From the NCBI GenBank assembly GCA_938008165.1, contig CALLLP010000015.1, positions 50,918-114,917 on the forward strand: a DNA stretch of 64,000 nucleotides. The letters are read 5' to 3'. Below, in pieces: positions 28,749 through 39,441 of this stretch. Source of the stretch: an uncultured Neomegalonema sp. GTDB taxonomy: Bacteria > Pseudomonadota > Alphaproteobacteria > Rhodobacterales > Rhodobacteraceae. The translations under genes were made by a program, and so were the position numbers. The notes below the pieces were generated by a model. The model worked only from the letters and a program-made list of their open reading frames with translations, was not told the DNA's origin and searched no databases. How positions within the stretch are numbered: position 1 is the first letter of the stretch; every line of letters begins with the position of its first letter.

Positions 28749-30311
28749 TTATTCCCATTCGATCGTTCCGGGTGGTTTCGAGGTGATGTCATAGACAACG
28801 CGGTTGATGCCGTTCACCTCGTTGATGATCCGCGTCGCGACCTGACCCAGAAAATCATGGGGGAAAGGGAAATAATCCGCCGTCATCCCATCGGTCGACG
28901 TCACCGCGCGCAGGGCGCAGACATGGTCATAGGTACGACCGTCGCCCATCACGCCGACCGTCTTGACCGGCAACAGGACGGCAAAAGCCTGCCAGATCGT
29001 ATCATAGAGACCGGCTTTCCTGATTTCATCGAGATAGATCGTGTCCGCCGCGCGCAGGATGTCGAGTTTTTCGCGCGTGATATCCCCCGGCAACCGAATC
29101 GCCAGCCCTGGCCCCGGAAAGGGATGACGCCCGACAAAGCTGTCAGGCAAGCCAAGCTCACGGCCCAGCGCGCGCACCTCGTCCTTGAATAATTCGCGCA
29201 ACGGTTCGACCAGCTTCATCTTCATGCGATCCGGCAGGCCGCCGACATTATGATGTGACTTGATGGTCACGCTCGGCCCGCCCGTGGCACTGACACTCTC
29301 GATCACATCGGGATAGAGCGTGCCTTGGGCGAGAAAATCCGCCCCGCCTGCCCGTGTCGCTTCCTCATCGAACACATCGATGAACAGCCGCCCGATGGTC
29401 TTGCGCTTGGTTTCGGGGTCGCTGACCCCCGCCAGCGCATCGATAAAGAGGTCTGAGGCATCGCGGGCCACCAGCGGGATATTGTAATGATCGCGGAACA
29501 GCGTCACGACCTGCTCCGCCTCGCCCGCGCGCATCATGCCGGTATCGACGAAAACGCAGGTCAGGCGCTCGCCGATGGCTTCATGGATCAGTACAGCGGC
29601 AACCGACGAATCGACCCCGCCCGACAATCCGCAGATCACGCGCCCTTCCGGTCCGACCTGCTCGCGAATCGCCGCGATCTTCTCATCGCGATAGGCGGCC
29701 ATGGTCCATGAGCCGGTGCATCCGGCAATCTTACGCACAAAGTTGGTCAGCAGAACCGCCCCGCGCGGGGTATGGACTACTTCGGGGTGGAACATTACGC
29801 CATAATAGCGCCGCGCCTCATCCGCAAAGGCCGCAAAAGGCGCATTGGGCGAGGAGCCGATGATCTCGAATCCCGGTGGCAGGGCGGTCACCCGGTCTCC
29901 ATGGGACATCCAGACTTCTTCCGCCTCGCCCGGCACCGCCATGCCCGCGAACAGGGGCGAGGAATTCTTGACCGTCACGAAAGCGCGCCCGAATTCGCGC
30001 TCGGCACTGCCCGACGCCTCGCCGCCAAGCTGCGCGACCATGCACATCTGACCGTAGCAAATGCCAAGGACAGGCACGCCACGCTCGAACACCGCCGCCG
30101 GAGCGCGGGGACTGCCCTCATCGCCGACGCTGCACGGTCCCCCGGACAGAATCACCCCGCGCAGGTCATCGCCATCCAGCGCAGCGGCGGCCTTGTCGAA
30201 AGGCACGATCTCGCAGAAGACGCCCGCCTCACGGATACGGCGGGCGATAAGCTGCGTCACCTGACTCCCGAAATCAACGATGAGAATGCGTTCGGCATGG
30301 GGATCGGTCAT
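28749..30311 (-). CDS. guaA: GMP synthase (glutamine-hydrolysing)
   Basis: 520 residues. The N-terminal class I glutamine amidotransferase has the nucleophile in [15 protein letters not shown] and the His/Glu pair in [14 protein letters not shown]. The ATP-pyrophosphatase domain carries [17 protein letters not shown], and the C-terminal dimerisation domain ends [14 protein letters not shown]. It aminates XMP to GMP. The sequence is full length and intact, and stands alone on the minus strand. Confidence 0.97.
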   Translation of the reverse strand: MTDPHAERILIVDFGSQVTQLIARRIREAGVFCEIVPFDKAAAALDGDDLRGVILSGGPCSVGDEGSPRAPAAVFERGVPVLGICYGQMCMVAQLGGEASGSAEREFGRAFVTVKNSSPLFAGMAVPGEAEEVWMSHGDRVTALPPGFEIIGSSPNAPFAAFADEARRYYGVMFHPEVVHTPRGAVLLTNFVRKIAGCTGSWTMAAYRDEKIAAIREQVGPEGRVICGLSGGVDSSVAAVLIHEAIGERLTCVFVDTGMMRAGEAEQVVTLFRDHYNIPLVARDASDLFIDALAGVSDPETKRKTIGRLFIDVFDEEATRAGGADFLAQGTLYPDVIESVSATGGPSVTIKSHHNVGGLPDRMKMKLVEPLRELFKDEVRALGRELGLPDSFVGRHPFPGPGLAIRLPGDITREKLDILRAADTIYLDEIRKAGLYDTIWQAFAVLLPVKTVGVMGDGRTYDHVCALRAVTSTDGMTADYFPFPHDFLGQVATRIINEVNGINRVVYDITSKPPGTIEWE

Positions 30312-30491
30312 GGCTTTTTGGACTCCTGCTCAGGGATAGGAGTCGCCTAATCGTCGCGCCCTTCCCTGTCCAGTCTTCTCCACCGATGCCTGCAAGGTCG
30401 CGGATGCCGCTTCGAATGACGAAATCGGGCAAGGATGGACGGTTCAGGCATCCTAGACTTGCGCCCAGACATCGTATCGGGAGACTCGACC

Positions 30492-32057
30492 ATGGACGGA
30501 CAGACCGGCGAACGCGGACGACGGCGCGCAAAGGGCGGCGCAGGCGGTGCAGGCGCACGCCGGGCCGCGCGGCAGAATCCAAAACTGGTACAGATGCCCG
30601 CGATCACCCGCGCCCTTCCCGAATACGAGGTGCTCGATGAAGCGGGTCTCGACCTGATCGAGCGCAATGCCGAGACAATCCTCGAAGAAATCGGGATCGG
30701 CTTCAAGGATTACCCCCGCGCCCTGGACCTGTGGGAAAAAGCGGGCGCGCAGGTCGACCGCGAACATGAGCGGGTTCGCTTTCCCAAAGGCATGCTGCGC
30801 GAAATTCTCAAGACCACGCCGAAGGAATACACCCAACATGCCCGCAACCCGGAGCGCAGCGTGCATATCGGTGGCAAGACGACCGTTTTCGCCCCGGTCT
30901 ATGGCCCGCCCTTCGTCTCGGATCTCGATGGCGGTCGCCGCTATGCCACCATTGAGGATTTCAACAACTTCGTGAAGCTCACCTATATGTCGCCCTATCT
31001 GCACCATTCTGGGGGCACGATTTGCGAGCCATGCGACATCGCGGTGAACAAGCGTCATCTCGACATGATCTATGCGCATCTGCGCTACTCGGATAAACCC
31101 TTCATGGGGTCGGTCACGGCACCCGAACGGGCCGAAGATTCGATCAATATGGCGAAGATCGTGTTCGGCGACGATTTCGTCGAGAACAATACGGTGATGA
31201 CATCGCTCATCAACTGCAACTCGCCCATGACGCTCGACGGCACAATGCTCGGCGCACTCGATGTTTACGCGCAGCATAACCAAGCCTGTATCGTCTCGCC
31301 CTTCATCCTCGCCGGGGCAATGTCGCCAACGACCGTCACCGCGACCCTGACGCAAGTCCTGTGCGAAGTGCTCGCCGGTTCGGCCTTTGCGCAGCTGGTG
31401 CGCCCCGGTGCGCCGGTCATCTTCGGCACCTTTGCGGCAAATATCTCGATGCAATCGGGCGCGCCCACCTTTGGCACGCCGGAGCCTGCCCTCGTGCTCT
31501 ATGGCGCGGCACAGCTTGCGCGGCGGTACAATATGCCGTTTCGCTCTGGCGGGGCGCTGTGCGGGTCGAAATCGGTCGATGCTCAGGCGGCCTATGAAAC
31601 CAATGCCACGATCATTCCTGCGGTGATGGCCGGGGTGAATTTCATGCTCCATGCCGCCGGATGGCTTGAGGGCGGGCTGGTCGCGTCCTACGAGAAATTC
31701 ATCCTCGATTGCGATCAGCTCGGCATGATGCACAGCTTTGCCAAGGGCATCGATCTGAGCGAGAACGCGCAGGGCCTCGATGCCATCCGCGAGGTCGGTC
31801 CCGGTGGACACTTTCTCGGCTGCGCCCACACGCAGGCCAATTTCCAGAGCGCCTTCTATCAATCGACCACCACCGATAACGTCTCCTTCGAGCAATGGGA
31901 GGCCGAAGGAAAGCAGGACAGCGCCCAGCGCGCCAATGCGATCTGGAAACGGCAACTCGACGAGTATGTCGCCCCCCCTCTCGACGAGGACAAGGACGAG
32001 GCGCTCAAAGCCTATATGGATCGGCGCAAGGCATCGGAAGCGGACGCGTTTTCATAA
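30492..32057 (+). CDS. MttB-family (trimethylamine methyltransferase-like) protein, non-pyrrolysine
   Basis: 521 residues from ATG 30492, which has GGGAG upstream. A basic, disordered N-terminus (about 35 residues) precedes an MttB-type TIM barrel (LDLIERNAETILEEIGIGFK; YMSPYLHHSGGTICEPCDIA; FGTPEPALVLYGAAQLARRY). No in-frame amber codon interrupts it, so it belongs to the non-Pyl MttB superfamily, whose characterised members demethylate quaternary amines such as glycine betaine onto a corrinoid protein. No corrinoid protein or reductive activator lies nearby. The substrate is therefore unknown. It is a single gene with its own promoter region, divergent from guaA. Confidence 0.85.
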   Translation: MDGQTGERGRRRAKGGAGGAGARRAARQNPKLVQMPAITRALPEYEVLDEAGLDLIERNAETILEEIGIGFKDYPRALDLWEKAGAQVDREHERVRFPKGMLREILKTTPKEYTQHARNPERSVHIGGKTTVFAPVYGPPFVSDLDGGRRYATIEDFNNFVKLTYMSPYLHHSGGTICEPCDIAVNKRHLDMIYAHLRYSDKPFMGSVTAPERAEDSINMAKIVFGDDFVENNTVMTSLINCNSPMTLDGTMLGALDVYAQHNQACIVSPFILAGAMSPTTVTATLTQVLCEVLAGSAFAQLVRPGAPVIFGTFAANISMQSGAPTFGTPEPALVLYGAAQLARRYNMPFRSGGALCGSKSVDAQAAYETNATIIPAVMAGVNFMLHAAGWLEGGLVASYEKFILDCDQLGMMHSFAKGIDLSENAQGLDAIREVGPGGHFLGCAHTQANFQSAFYQSTTTDNVSFEQWEAEGKQDSAQRANAIWKRQLDEYVAPPLDEDKDEALKAYMDRRKASEADAFS

Positions 32058-32241
32058 CCCTTCGCGATCCGGGTACGCCAACGATCCGGGGAAGCGCCCT
32101 TCCCCGGTTGTGACTCACCGTGAAACACCCCGAACGAAAAAGGGGGGTCGGCACATTGAGCGCCGACATGGCCTGTAACTTGAAATATCACCCCCAATAC
32201 AGTTTTATTGTCCCGTGTTGGGACATTGCGGGGAATGAGCT

Positions 32242-33285
32242 ATGTATTTTCGGATCATCAGCAAACAGATCGCTCTTGTGCCAGCTTTCCAAACGAGCCG
32301 ATGGCTCCGCCGTTTTGGGGCCGCGGCGATGATTTGTGGGTGCATTGGCACCGTGGCCCATGCCCAATCCTCTCTCGATTTCATCGATCCATTGTCCGAG
32401 GAGCGCACGCGCATTGAGGCACGGGAGGGACAGCCCCCCGCCAATCGCCCCGCTCCCGCCCCCCGCGAAGAGAGTGCCGCAGCATCCGACTCCGCCAATC
32501 TTCTGGCCCGCGCGCGCGAAAGTGCCAATTCCAGCGCCGCAGCGGCACAGGATCAAGCGACCGGATTCTGGGGCAAGATACGCGCTGCCCTATCGGGCAT
32601 CGGCGACGCGATCGGGGTTTCGACATTGGGCCTGATGGGCATTCTGACCGCGCTGCTCGCGGGGATCGCCCTTCTGGTCGGATGGACGGTCTTTCGGAGT
32701 AAAAAGCGCATAGACGCCCTCGCCGATGCCGATGATCTATATGCCACCCCCGGCAAAAAGGCTTTCGGGCGGCGAAGCCTTGAGGATTCGCCACCATCGG
32801 CCGATCCCAAGGATAACCGCGCCACCGCCCAACGCGACACGGCACCAAATGCGTTCGATGAAATGGAATCGGAGGATTTCGACTCCATCTTTGCCGAAGA
32901 AAGCACCCCGCGCGCGGCCCTTGCGAAACCGCCAAAAAGCGATGACGCCTCCAAATGGCGCAAACCGAATCTCGACCGCCTGCGCGATTCGATCAAATCG
33001 GACTGGAAAGCGGGCAAGCAAAAGCCCGATTCCGGCGATGCGACGGCGGCCATGGTCGCAACGGCGGCGTCGGCGTCGGCGGCTGGCGCTATGGCATCCT
33101 CCGATCCGGGCGAGCGCCCCTTGACGGATATTTCGGACGGATGGGAAGAATGGGACGAGCAGGTCAGTCCCGAAAACGACCCTTGGGGCGAAACGCTTGC
33201 CAAGGCCGAAGAACCCGCCGCCGATCCCGAAGATTCCGCCATGAGCCGCATTCGCGCCCTTCGCGAGTCCCTGCGCGCATCCTGA
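32242..33285 (+). CDS. Unknown single-pass membrane protein with acidic tail
   Basis: 347 residues; I do not recognise a family. The N-terminus (GAAAMICGCIGTVAHAQSSL) looks like a signal peptide with cleavage after AHA. A Pro/Ala/Ser-rich segment follows, then one strong membrane helix at about 126-151 (VSTLGLMGILTALLAGIALL) and a stop-transfer FRSKKR. The remaining 190 residues are acidic, disordered and contain short motifs such as DISDGWEEWDEQ. GGGGAATGAGC precedes the ATG. It converges with ccrM 16 bases downstream. Role unknown. Confidence 0.7.
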   Translation: MYFRIISKQIALVPAFQTSRWLRRFGAAAMICGCIGTVAHAQSSLDFIDPLSEERTRIEAREGQPPANRPAPAPREESAAASDSANLLARARESANSSAAAAQDQATGFWGKIRAALSGIGDAIGVSTLGLMGILTALLAGIALLVGWTVFRSKKRIDALADADDLYATPGKKAFGRRSLEDSPPSADPKDNRATAQRDTAPNAFDEMESEDFDSIFAEESTPRAALAKPPKSDDASKWRKPNLDRLRDSIKSDWKAGKQKPDSGDATAAMVATAASASAAGAMASSDPGERPLTDISDGWEEWDEQVSPENDPWGETLAKAEEPAADPEDSAMSRIRALRESLRAS

Positions 33286-33301
33286 ACGGATGCGCTGGGT
33301 A

Positions 33302-34487
<1,186 letters not shown>

Positions 34488-34504
34488 TGAAAAAATGATG
34501 ATTT

Positions 34505-35128
34505 TCAGTAATCTATGCCACTTTCTTCAGATAATACTCTTTGAACAGGCTTGAAACACCGCCGATGTTCACAGGTTATCCCCAGATTTTTCAACGCTTC
34601 CCTGTGAATAAGCGTGCCGTAACCGGCATTGGTTTCCCATCCATAGCCGGGATGACGCAGGGCCAGCGCCTTCATCAGATCATCGCGATAGACCTTTGCG
34701 ACGATCGAGGCGGCGGCGATGCTGAGGGATTTGCCATCGCCCTTGATGACCGGCAGCGCAGGACATGGCATCGCGCGCGGTGCCCGCCTGCCATCGGTCA
34801 GGGCAAGGGCGGGACGCGTCGGCAATCCCTCCACCGCCCGCGCCATGGCCAGATCATTCGCGGCGGTCAAACCGATGCGGTCCAGCTCCGGCACCTCGAC
34901 CGCACCGATGGCAACGGCGGCGCTCTCGCGGATCAGGGCGGCAAGTTCGGCAAGGCGCTTTTTCGTCAGCGTTTTGGAATCGCGGATTCCCTCCGGGATC
35001 GCCCCCCGGTCGAGAATGACGGCAGCGGCGATCAGCGGCCCCGCCCATGGCCCGCGCCCCACCTCATCCACCCCACAGATGATACCGGGATGGGCCTCCT
35101 CCAGCGCAAGGGTCGGCACAGGGATCAC
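34505..35128 (-). CDS. rnhB: Ribonuclease HII
   Basis: 207 residues. The first catalytic carboxylates are in IICGVDEVGRGPWAGPLIAA, a further one in LALTDGRRAP, and the segment KGDGKSLSIAAASIVAKVYR is diagnostic. RNase HII removes ribonucleotides and RNA primers from DNA. GTG 35128 overlaps the stop of the upstream SDR gene (GTGA) and is the best start; GTG 35119 is an alternative. The C-terminal stretch CEHRRCFKPVQRVL is complete. Confidence 0.94.
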   Translation of the reverse strand: MIPVPTLALEEAHPGIICGVDEVGRGPWAGPLIAAAVILDRGAIPEGIRDSKTLTKKRLAELAALIRESAAVAIGAVEVPELDRIGLTAANDLAMARAVEGLPTRPALALTDGRRAPRAMPCPALPVIKGDGKSLSIAAASIVAKVYRDDLMKALALRHPGYGWETNAGYGTLIHREALKNLGITCEHRRCFKPVQRVLSEESGIDY

Positions 35129-35895
35129 AGCAATGCCTGCGTATCGGCACAGACCGAGACCGCCTGACCCGAAATCGTTCGCCCCCGCTCGCTGGCCAGA
35201 AATACGACTTGATCGGCAATCTGGCGCTGGGTGACATAGGATCGCAGCCCCGTCAGCGACAGGGCATCGGCTTCGGCCTCGGCAAACGCCCTGCCCTGCC
35301 GCTGTGCCTTGGCTTCGATCACCCGGCGAATGCGGTCTCCGGCGACAAGACCGGGCAGAATCGCATTGGCGCGAATGCCCTCCGGTCCCAACTCGACCGA
35401 CAGGGATTTGGTAAAGCCCACAACCCCCCATTTCGCCGCCGCATAGGGCGTGCGCATCGCAAAGCCGAGTCGCCCCGCCGCCGATGACAGATTGATGATC
35501 GAGGCATTCGCGCTTTCACGCAGGAAGGGCAGACCTGCCTGAACGCCGATAAATTGTGCATTGAGACAAATATCGACGCATCGGTCCCAGTCGCCGGGAT
35601 CGATATCTTCGACCTTAGCGGTCGGCCCCGCGATCCCGGCATTATTGACCAGACAGTCCAGCCCCCCCATCGCCTGCGCCGATCCGGTGATAAAATCTCT
35701 CAGCGCGGCCCGGTCGCCCACATCGCAGACCTGCGCCCGGATGCCGGGATCGTCGATGGCCGCAACCGCCTCCGCGTCGATATCGCAGACAGCCACCTCA
35801 GCCCCTTCGGCCCGAAAGGCACGCGCGATCTCTCGCCCGATACCCGCAGCGCCCGCCGTGATGATCACGCGCGCGCCGGTCAATCCCATATCCAT
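35125..35895 (-). CDS. Short-chain dehydrogenase/reductase
   Basis: 256 residues from ATG 35895, with GGGAG 8 bases upstream. It has the Rossmann motif (ARVIITAGAAGIGREIARAF, a TGxxxGIG variant with Ala in place of Gly), NNAGIAG, and the catalytic Ser...Tyr-x3-Lys set (IINLSSAAGRLGFAMRTPYA, then AKWGVVG). It should be an NAD(P)-dependent oxidoreductase, but the substrate is not predictable. It is coupled to rnhB by a 4-base overlap, which is more likely gene packing than shared function. Confidence 0.88.
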   Translation of the reverse strand: MDMGLTGARVIITAGAAGIGREIARAFRAEGAEVAVCDIDAEAVAAIDDPGIRAQVCDVGDRAALRDFITGSAQAMGGLDCLVNNAGIAGPTAKVEDIDPGDWDRCVDICLNAQFIGVQAGLPFLRESANASIINLSSAAGRLGFAMRTPYAAAKWGVVGFTKSLSVELGPEGIRANAILPGLVAGDRIRRVIEAKAQRQGRAFAEAEADALSLTGLRSYVTQRQIADQVVFLASERGRTISGQAVSVCADTQALL

Positions 35896-35925
35896 GCTTT
35901 GCACTCCCTCTGCTTGAGGGGAGAA

Positions 35926-36465
35926 TTATTCGCGCGGACCGGGCACAGAGTCGAGGGGATCAAAAGCAGAAGCGAGACAGGCCTGCCGCGCAAAACGGGC
36001 CTCGCAGGGCGGCGCCTTATGCGCCACGGCAGAACACCCCTTCGCCGTACAGCGCATCTTGCGCTGACATACCTGCGCCAGACAATCGCCATCGGTGCAG
36101 GCGGCGCGCTGCTCCACCGTACAGCCCGTATAAACAACGGCGCAGGTATTGCAGCCTTTCTGGATTTCAGTACAGCCCGCGCTCAGCATCTCCGCAAAGG
36201 CGGTCTCGGAATACCGGGCATAGAAAGCGCGCATATCCGTGCCTGCAATGACCCGCGCCATCATCGTCGATGCCTCGCATTGACGAACGATACTGACCCC
36301 CTTGGGCAAAGCTGCGCGCTGGTTGCGATCCGGCTTCGCACGCGGCAAATCATGGTGCATGACAACAGGCACAATCCAAGCGGGATCGTCCCCTTCGGCC
36401 TCTCCCGGACTTGCCAGAAGCGCGATAAAGACGCATAGCGCGGCGAAAGCGGCAAAAACTCTCAT
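35926..36465 (-). CDS. Cysteine-rich exported protein of unknown function
   Basis: 179 residues with a clear signal peptide ([20 protein letters not shown], cleavage about GEA|EGDD). The mature part has about 13 cysteines, most in its second half in short spacings ([40 protein letters not shown]). This suggests a disulfide-knotted periplasmic protein or a metal-binding one. I do not recognise the family. It is divergent from hisA with only 26 bases between the starts, and 30 bases ahead of the SDR gene. Confidence 0.7.
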   Translation of the reverse strand: MRVFAAFAALCVFIALLASPGEAEGDDPAWIVPVVMHHDLPRAKPDRNQRAALPKGVSIVRQCEASTMMARVIAGTDMRAFYARYSETAFAEMLSAGCTEIQKGCNTCAVVYTGCTVEQRAACTDGDCLAQVCQRKMRCTAKGCSAVAHKAPPCEARFARQACLASAFDPLDSVPGPRE

Positions 36466-36491
36466 GCCATGCCCTCAAGGATACGATTCCG

Positions 36492-37223
36492 ATGATGACC
36501 TTTTACCCCGCCATCGATCTCAAAGACGGTTCCTGCGTGCGCCTGCTGCGCGGACGGATGGAAGATGCGACCGTGTATAACGACGATCCGGTCGCCCAAG
36601 CACAGGCATTCGAGAAGGCGGGGGCCGGATGGTTGCATCTGGTCGATCTCAATGGGGCGTTCAGCGGCACGCCGGTCAATGACGGTATTGTAAGGCGCAT
36701 CGTAGAAGGAATATCCGTGCCCGTCCAACTTGGGGGCGGCGTTCGGGATGCGAAAACCGTCGACCTGTGGCTGGAACGCGGCATTGCGCGGGTCGTGCTG
36801 GGCACCGTTGCAGCGAAGAATCCCGATTTCGTGCGGGAATCGGCGCGGCGTCATCCGGGGCGTATCGCCGTGGGGATCGACGCGCGGGGCGGCAAAGTCG
36901 CGGTCGAGGGCTGGGCCGAGACGACCGAACTGACCGCGCTGGAACTGGCACAGCGATTCGAGGATGCAGGAGTCGCCGCGATCATCTTCACCGATATCGA
37001 TCAGGATGGCGCGATGCAGGGACCGAATGTGGAGGCCACGGCGGCCCTTGCCGGGGCAATCTCGACGCCGGTGATTGCCTCAGGCGGCGTGTCCTCGCTC
37101 GATGATCTGCGACGCTTGCGTGATTGTGGCGTAACGCTGGACGGGGCGATTTCGGGACGGGCGATCTATGATGGCACGATCGATGTGGCCGAAGCCGTCA
37201 AGGTCCTGGCCGGGCAGGACTGA
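36492..37223 (+). CDS. hisA: HisA: ProFAR isomerase of histidine biosynthesis
   Basis: 243 residues starting [20 protein letters not shown]. The catalytic Asp residues are in [10 protein letters not shown] and [16 protein letters not shown], and the phosphate-binding loops are [13 protein letters not shown] and VIASGGVSS. HisA performs the Amadori rearrangement of ProFAR to PRFAR. In this order hisA usually lies in a hisBHAFE cluster; here no other his gene is adjacent, so it is an isolated copy or part of a split pathway. AAGGA lies about 10 bases ahead of the first of two ATGs. Confidence 0.93.
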   Translation: MMTFYPAIDLKDGSCVRLLRGRMEDATVYNDDPVAQAQAFEKAGAGWLHLVDLNGAFSGTPVNDGIVRRIVEGISVPVQLGGGVRDAKTVDLWLERGIARVVLGTVAAKNPDFVRESARRHPGRIAVGIDARGGKVAVEGWAETTELTALELAQRFEDAGVAAIIFTDIDQDGAMQGPNVEATAALAGAISTPVIASGGVSSLDDLRRLRDCGVTLDGAISGRAIYDGTIDVAEAVKVLAGQD

Positions 37224-37250
37224 CCCCCACCCCCCTGTTCCACAATGAAA

Positions 37251-37277
37251 AACGGCCCCGCGCGATGCGGGGCCGTT
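37251..37277. terminator. Shared terminator between hisA and the PEP-CTERM gene
   Basis: A perfect 11-bp stem AACGGCCCCGC/GCGGGGCCGTT with a 5-base loop lies between the convergent genes. The minus-strand tail is TTTTTC, and the plus-strand tail is GTCGTTTG. It probably ends both transcripts. Confidence 0.88.
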
Positions 37278-37299
37278 GTCGTTTGTATCGATGGTTCGA

Positions 37300-39255
37300 T
37301 CAGCTTTTCTTGCGACGGCAGAACCCGGCAAGACCTGCAAGGGCGATCAGAAGGAGCGGGCCTGGCTCTGGAACCTGACCGGCGCCACTGCTGGACGCGT
37401 TGCCACCGCTGCTGCTGCTGCTCGATGCATTGCCGCCGCTGCTGGAAGACGAGGTCATCCCGCTGCTGGAGGCCATACCCGAAGAGGTCATCCCGCTCGA
37501 CGTCATGCCCGAGGAGGTCATCCCGCTCGACGTCATGCCACCCGAAGAGGAGCTGGACGCGCCGCTAGACGAGGACGACGAGGAAGACGAACCCGCGTTA
37601 CCACCCGAAGAGGAGGAACCCGTGTTACCGCCCGAAGACGACGAGCTGGACGACGAGGACGAGCTGGACGAGGAGCTGCTCGACGAAGACGACGAGGACG
37701 ACGAACCCGTGGCGCCACCAGAAGACGAACTAGAGGTCGAGCTGGAAGTGCCAGAGTTGTTGTTATTGTTGTTGCTGTTGATAACACTCTTATCGACGAT
37801 GTTCGTGACGTGGTTATCGTTGTTGTTCGTGACATCCTTGTCGAGATTGTTCGTCACGCGGTTGTCATTATTGGTCGTGCGGTTGTCGTTATTCGTAACA
37901 CGATTGTCGGCATTGTTGGTAATGTCGTTATTCGTCGTGCGGTTATCGTTGTTGGTCACACGGTTGTCGTTATTCGTGACACGCTTATCGACATTGTTCG
38001 TGACGCGGTTATCTTCGGCAAAGACGCGGTTATCTTCAGCAAAGACACGGTTGTCGTTGTTGGTCGTGCGGTTGTCTTCGGCAAAGACCCGGTTATCGTT
38101 GTTGGTCGTGCTGATATCTTCGTTGAAGACGCGGTTATCGTTGTTCGTGACACGATTATCTTCGCTGAAGACCCGGTTATCGACGACCGTATTATCAATA
38201 ATGCGGTTATCGTTGAAGACGTCACCGGCGGCCTGCTCGACGATCACGGTCTGGGTCGAGGACGACCCGCCACCAAAGCCACCAAAGCCACTGAACCCGA
38301 AGAATGCGGGCGCCGCGGGTGCGATCTGAGCCTGCTGGACCGGCGCCGCGAAGACGGGAGCGGATGCGGCGGGCTGCGTCGTGATGTTGACGACCGTGTT
38401 GGACGGTGCAGCAACCGGCAGGTTCGGGCAAACGACGGTCTGAGGCGCGGCCTGAACCGTCTCGATGATCTGCGGAGCCTGCTGGATGATCGGCTGCGAT
38501 TCTACGATGATCGGCTGCGTCTCGACGATGGTTTCGATGATCCGCTCTTCACCGACCATTTCGATGGGTCCGAGAAATGGCTCGATCGGGACGGTATTGA
38601 GCACTGGCGTCACGTGATCGACGCAATCGGAGATCGTGCCCGCCATCGTCAGGGCGCCGGGATTGAACGTCTCGGCCATGAATGTTTCGGTCGAGGTCAT
38701 CGTCTCGCCGACCATCGTGCCCTGTACCGGCGCGGCATAGGAATAGCTTTCGCTGGTCGCAACGCCGCCATCGACAACATACCGGCCACCGAAATCGGAG
38801 GACTGATACTCGTTGGCGCTATACCCCGTGCCCAGATCAATCATCTCGACATTCTGCTGAAGGGGCACCGTTTCGACGACGCCGAAGGAAGACGCTGCGG
38901 GCTGGGCAATGGTTGCGCGAGCAGAGGGCTGCAAAACGGTACCGTGCGACTCGACGATCGGTCCGACCGAGCCGGTGATGGCGGTCGTTCCGTACTGGCT
39001 GCCGAGATCGACTTCTTCCAGCGTGTATTCGTTTGTTGCCGATGCATCCACGAGCGGGATCAGTGCGCCATCCAATGGGTTGCGTTTGCTATGCAGGTCG
39101 CTTGCGACTTTTGCAGCATAGCGGAGTTTGAACAGTGCCGCGTCATCCTGGGATTTGATCGGCGCTGCGGTTGCATTGAGCGTGGATGCAAACGATGCCG
39201 CCGTAACGGCGACCCCGAGCGCTGCACGCGACGTCGTGATTTTCCAATCGAACAT
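37300..39255 (-). CDS. PEP-CTERM anchored surface protein with Asn/Asp heptad repeats and a Ser/Gly stalk
   Basis: 651 residues from ATG 39255. A signal peptide (FDWKITTSRAALGVAVTAAS, cleavage about ATA|AP) is followed by 315 residues of Ala/Val/Gln-rich sequence. Residues of about 347-500 are some 20 near-heptads of the type VTNNDNR, TTNNDNR and VFAEDNR. A run of Ser/Gly (about 505-625), with MTSSG repeated four times, leads to a VPEP motif, a short helix (LLLIALAGLAG) and a basic RRKK end. That tripartite end is the PEP-CTERM signal processed by exosortase/archaeosortase-type enzymes. No exosortase gene is in the window. Extreme composition, but serine codons are mixed, so the protein sequence seems selected. 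Confidence 0.85.
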   Translation of the reverse strand: MFDWKITTSRAALGVAVTAASFASTLNATAAPIKSQDDAALFKLRYAAKVASDLHSKRNPLDGALIPLVDASATNEYTLEEVDLGSQYGTTAITGSVGPIVESHGTVLQPSARATIAQPAASSFGVVETVPLQQNVEMIDLGTGYSANEYQSSDFGGRYVVDGGVATSESYSYAAPVQGTMVGETMTSTETFMAETFNPGALTMAGTISDCVDHVTPVLNTVPIEPFLGPIEMVGEERIIETIVETQPIIVESQPIIQQAPQIIETVQAAPQTVVCPNLPVAAPSNTVVNITTQPAASAPVFAAPVQQAQIAPAAPAFFGFSGFGGFGGGSSSTQTVIVEQAAGDVFNDNRIIDNTVVDNRVFSEDNRVTNNDNRVFNEDISTTNNDNRVFAEDNRTTNNDNRVFAEDNRVFAEDNRVTNNVDKRVTNNDNRVTNNDNRTTNNDITNNADNRVTNNDNRTTNNDNRVTNNLDKDVTNNNDNHVTNIVDKSVINSNNNNNNSGTSSSTSSSSSGGATGSSSSSSSSSSSSSSSSSSSSSSSSGGNTGSSSSGGNAGSSSSSSSSSGASSSSSGGMTSSGMTSSGMTSSGMTSSGMASSSGMTSSSSSGGNASSSSSSGGNASSSGAGQVPEPGPLLLIALAGLAGFCRRKKS

Positions 39256-39441
39256 GATCGCCTCTTCAATAGTTAGTCGGTCAGAGTGTGTGTCGTAGTG
39301 ATGTGCAAGGCATGGGCCAATCTCCACCAATCCCAGCAGCACTATAGATCAACTTTGACCACGAATAATTATGTATTCAATACAATATTCCGGCTTACAA
39401 AATATATAATTTAAATATTAGTTAAAATTAATAGTTAATAT

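Noticed and set aside
28359..29192. 277-residue plus-strand frame running into guaA
   Set aside because: Its second half is antisense to guaA, and the first half contains only an EamA-like fragment; no continuous protein is plausible.
37276..39276. Very long open frames on the plus strand across the PEP-CTERM gene (666 and 309 residues)
   Set aside because: They are antisense shadows created by the repeat composition (Arg/Gly/Val- or Leu/Ser-rich translations), with no signal peptide, domain or ribosome-binding site. The minus-strand frame has all three expected PEP-CTERM parts.
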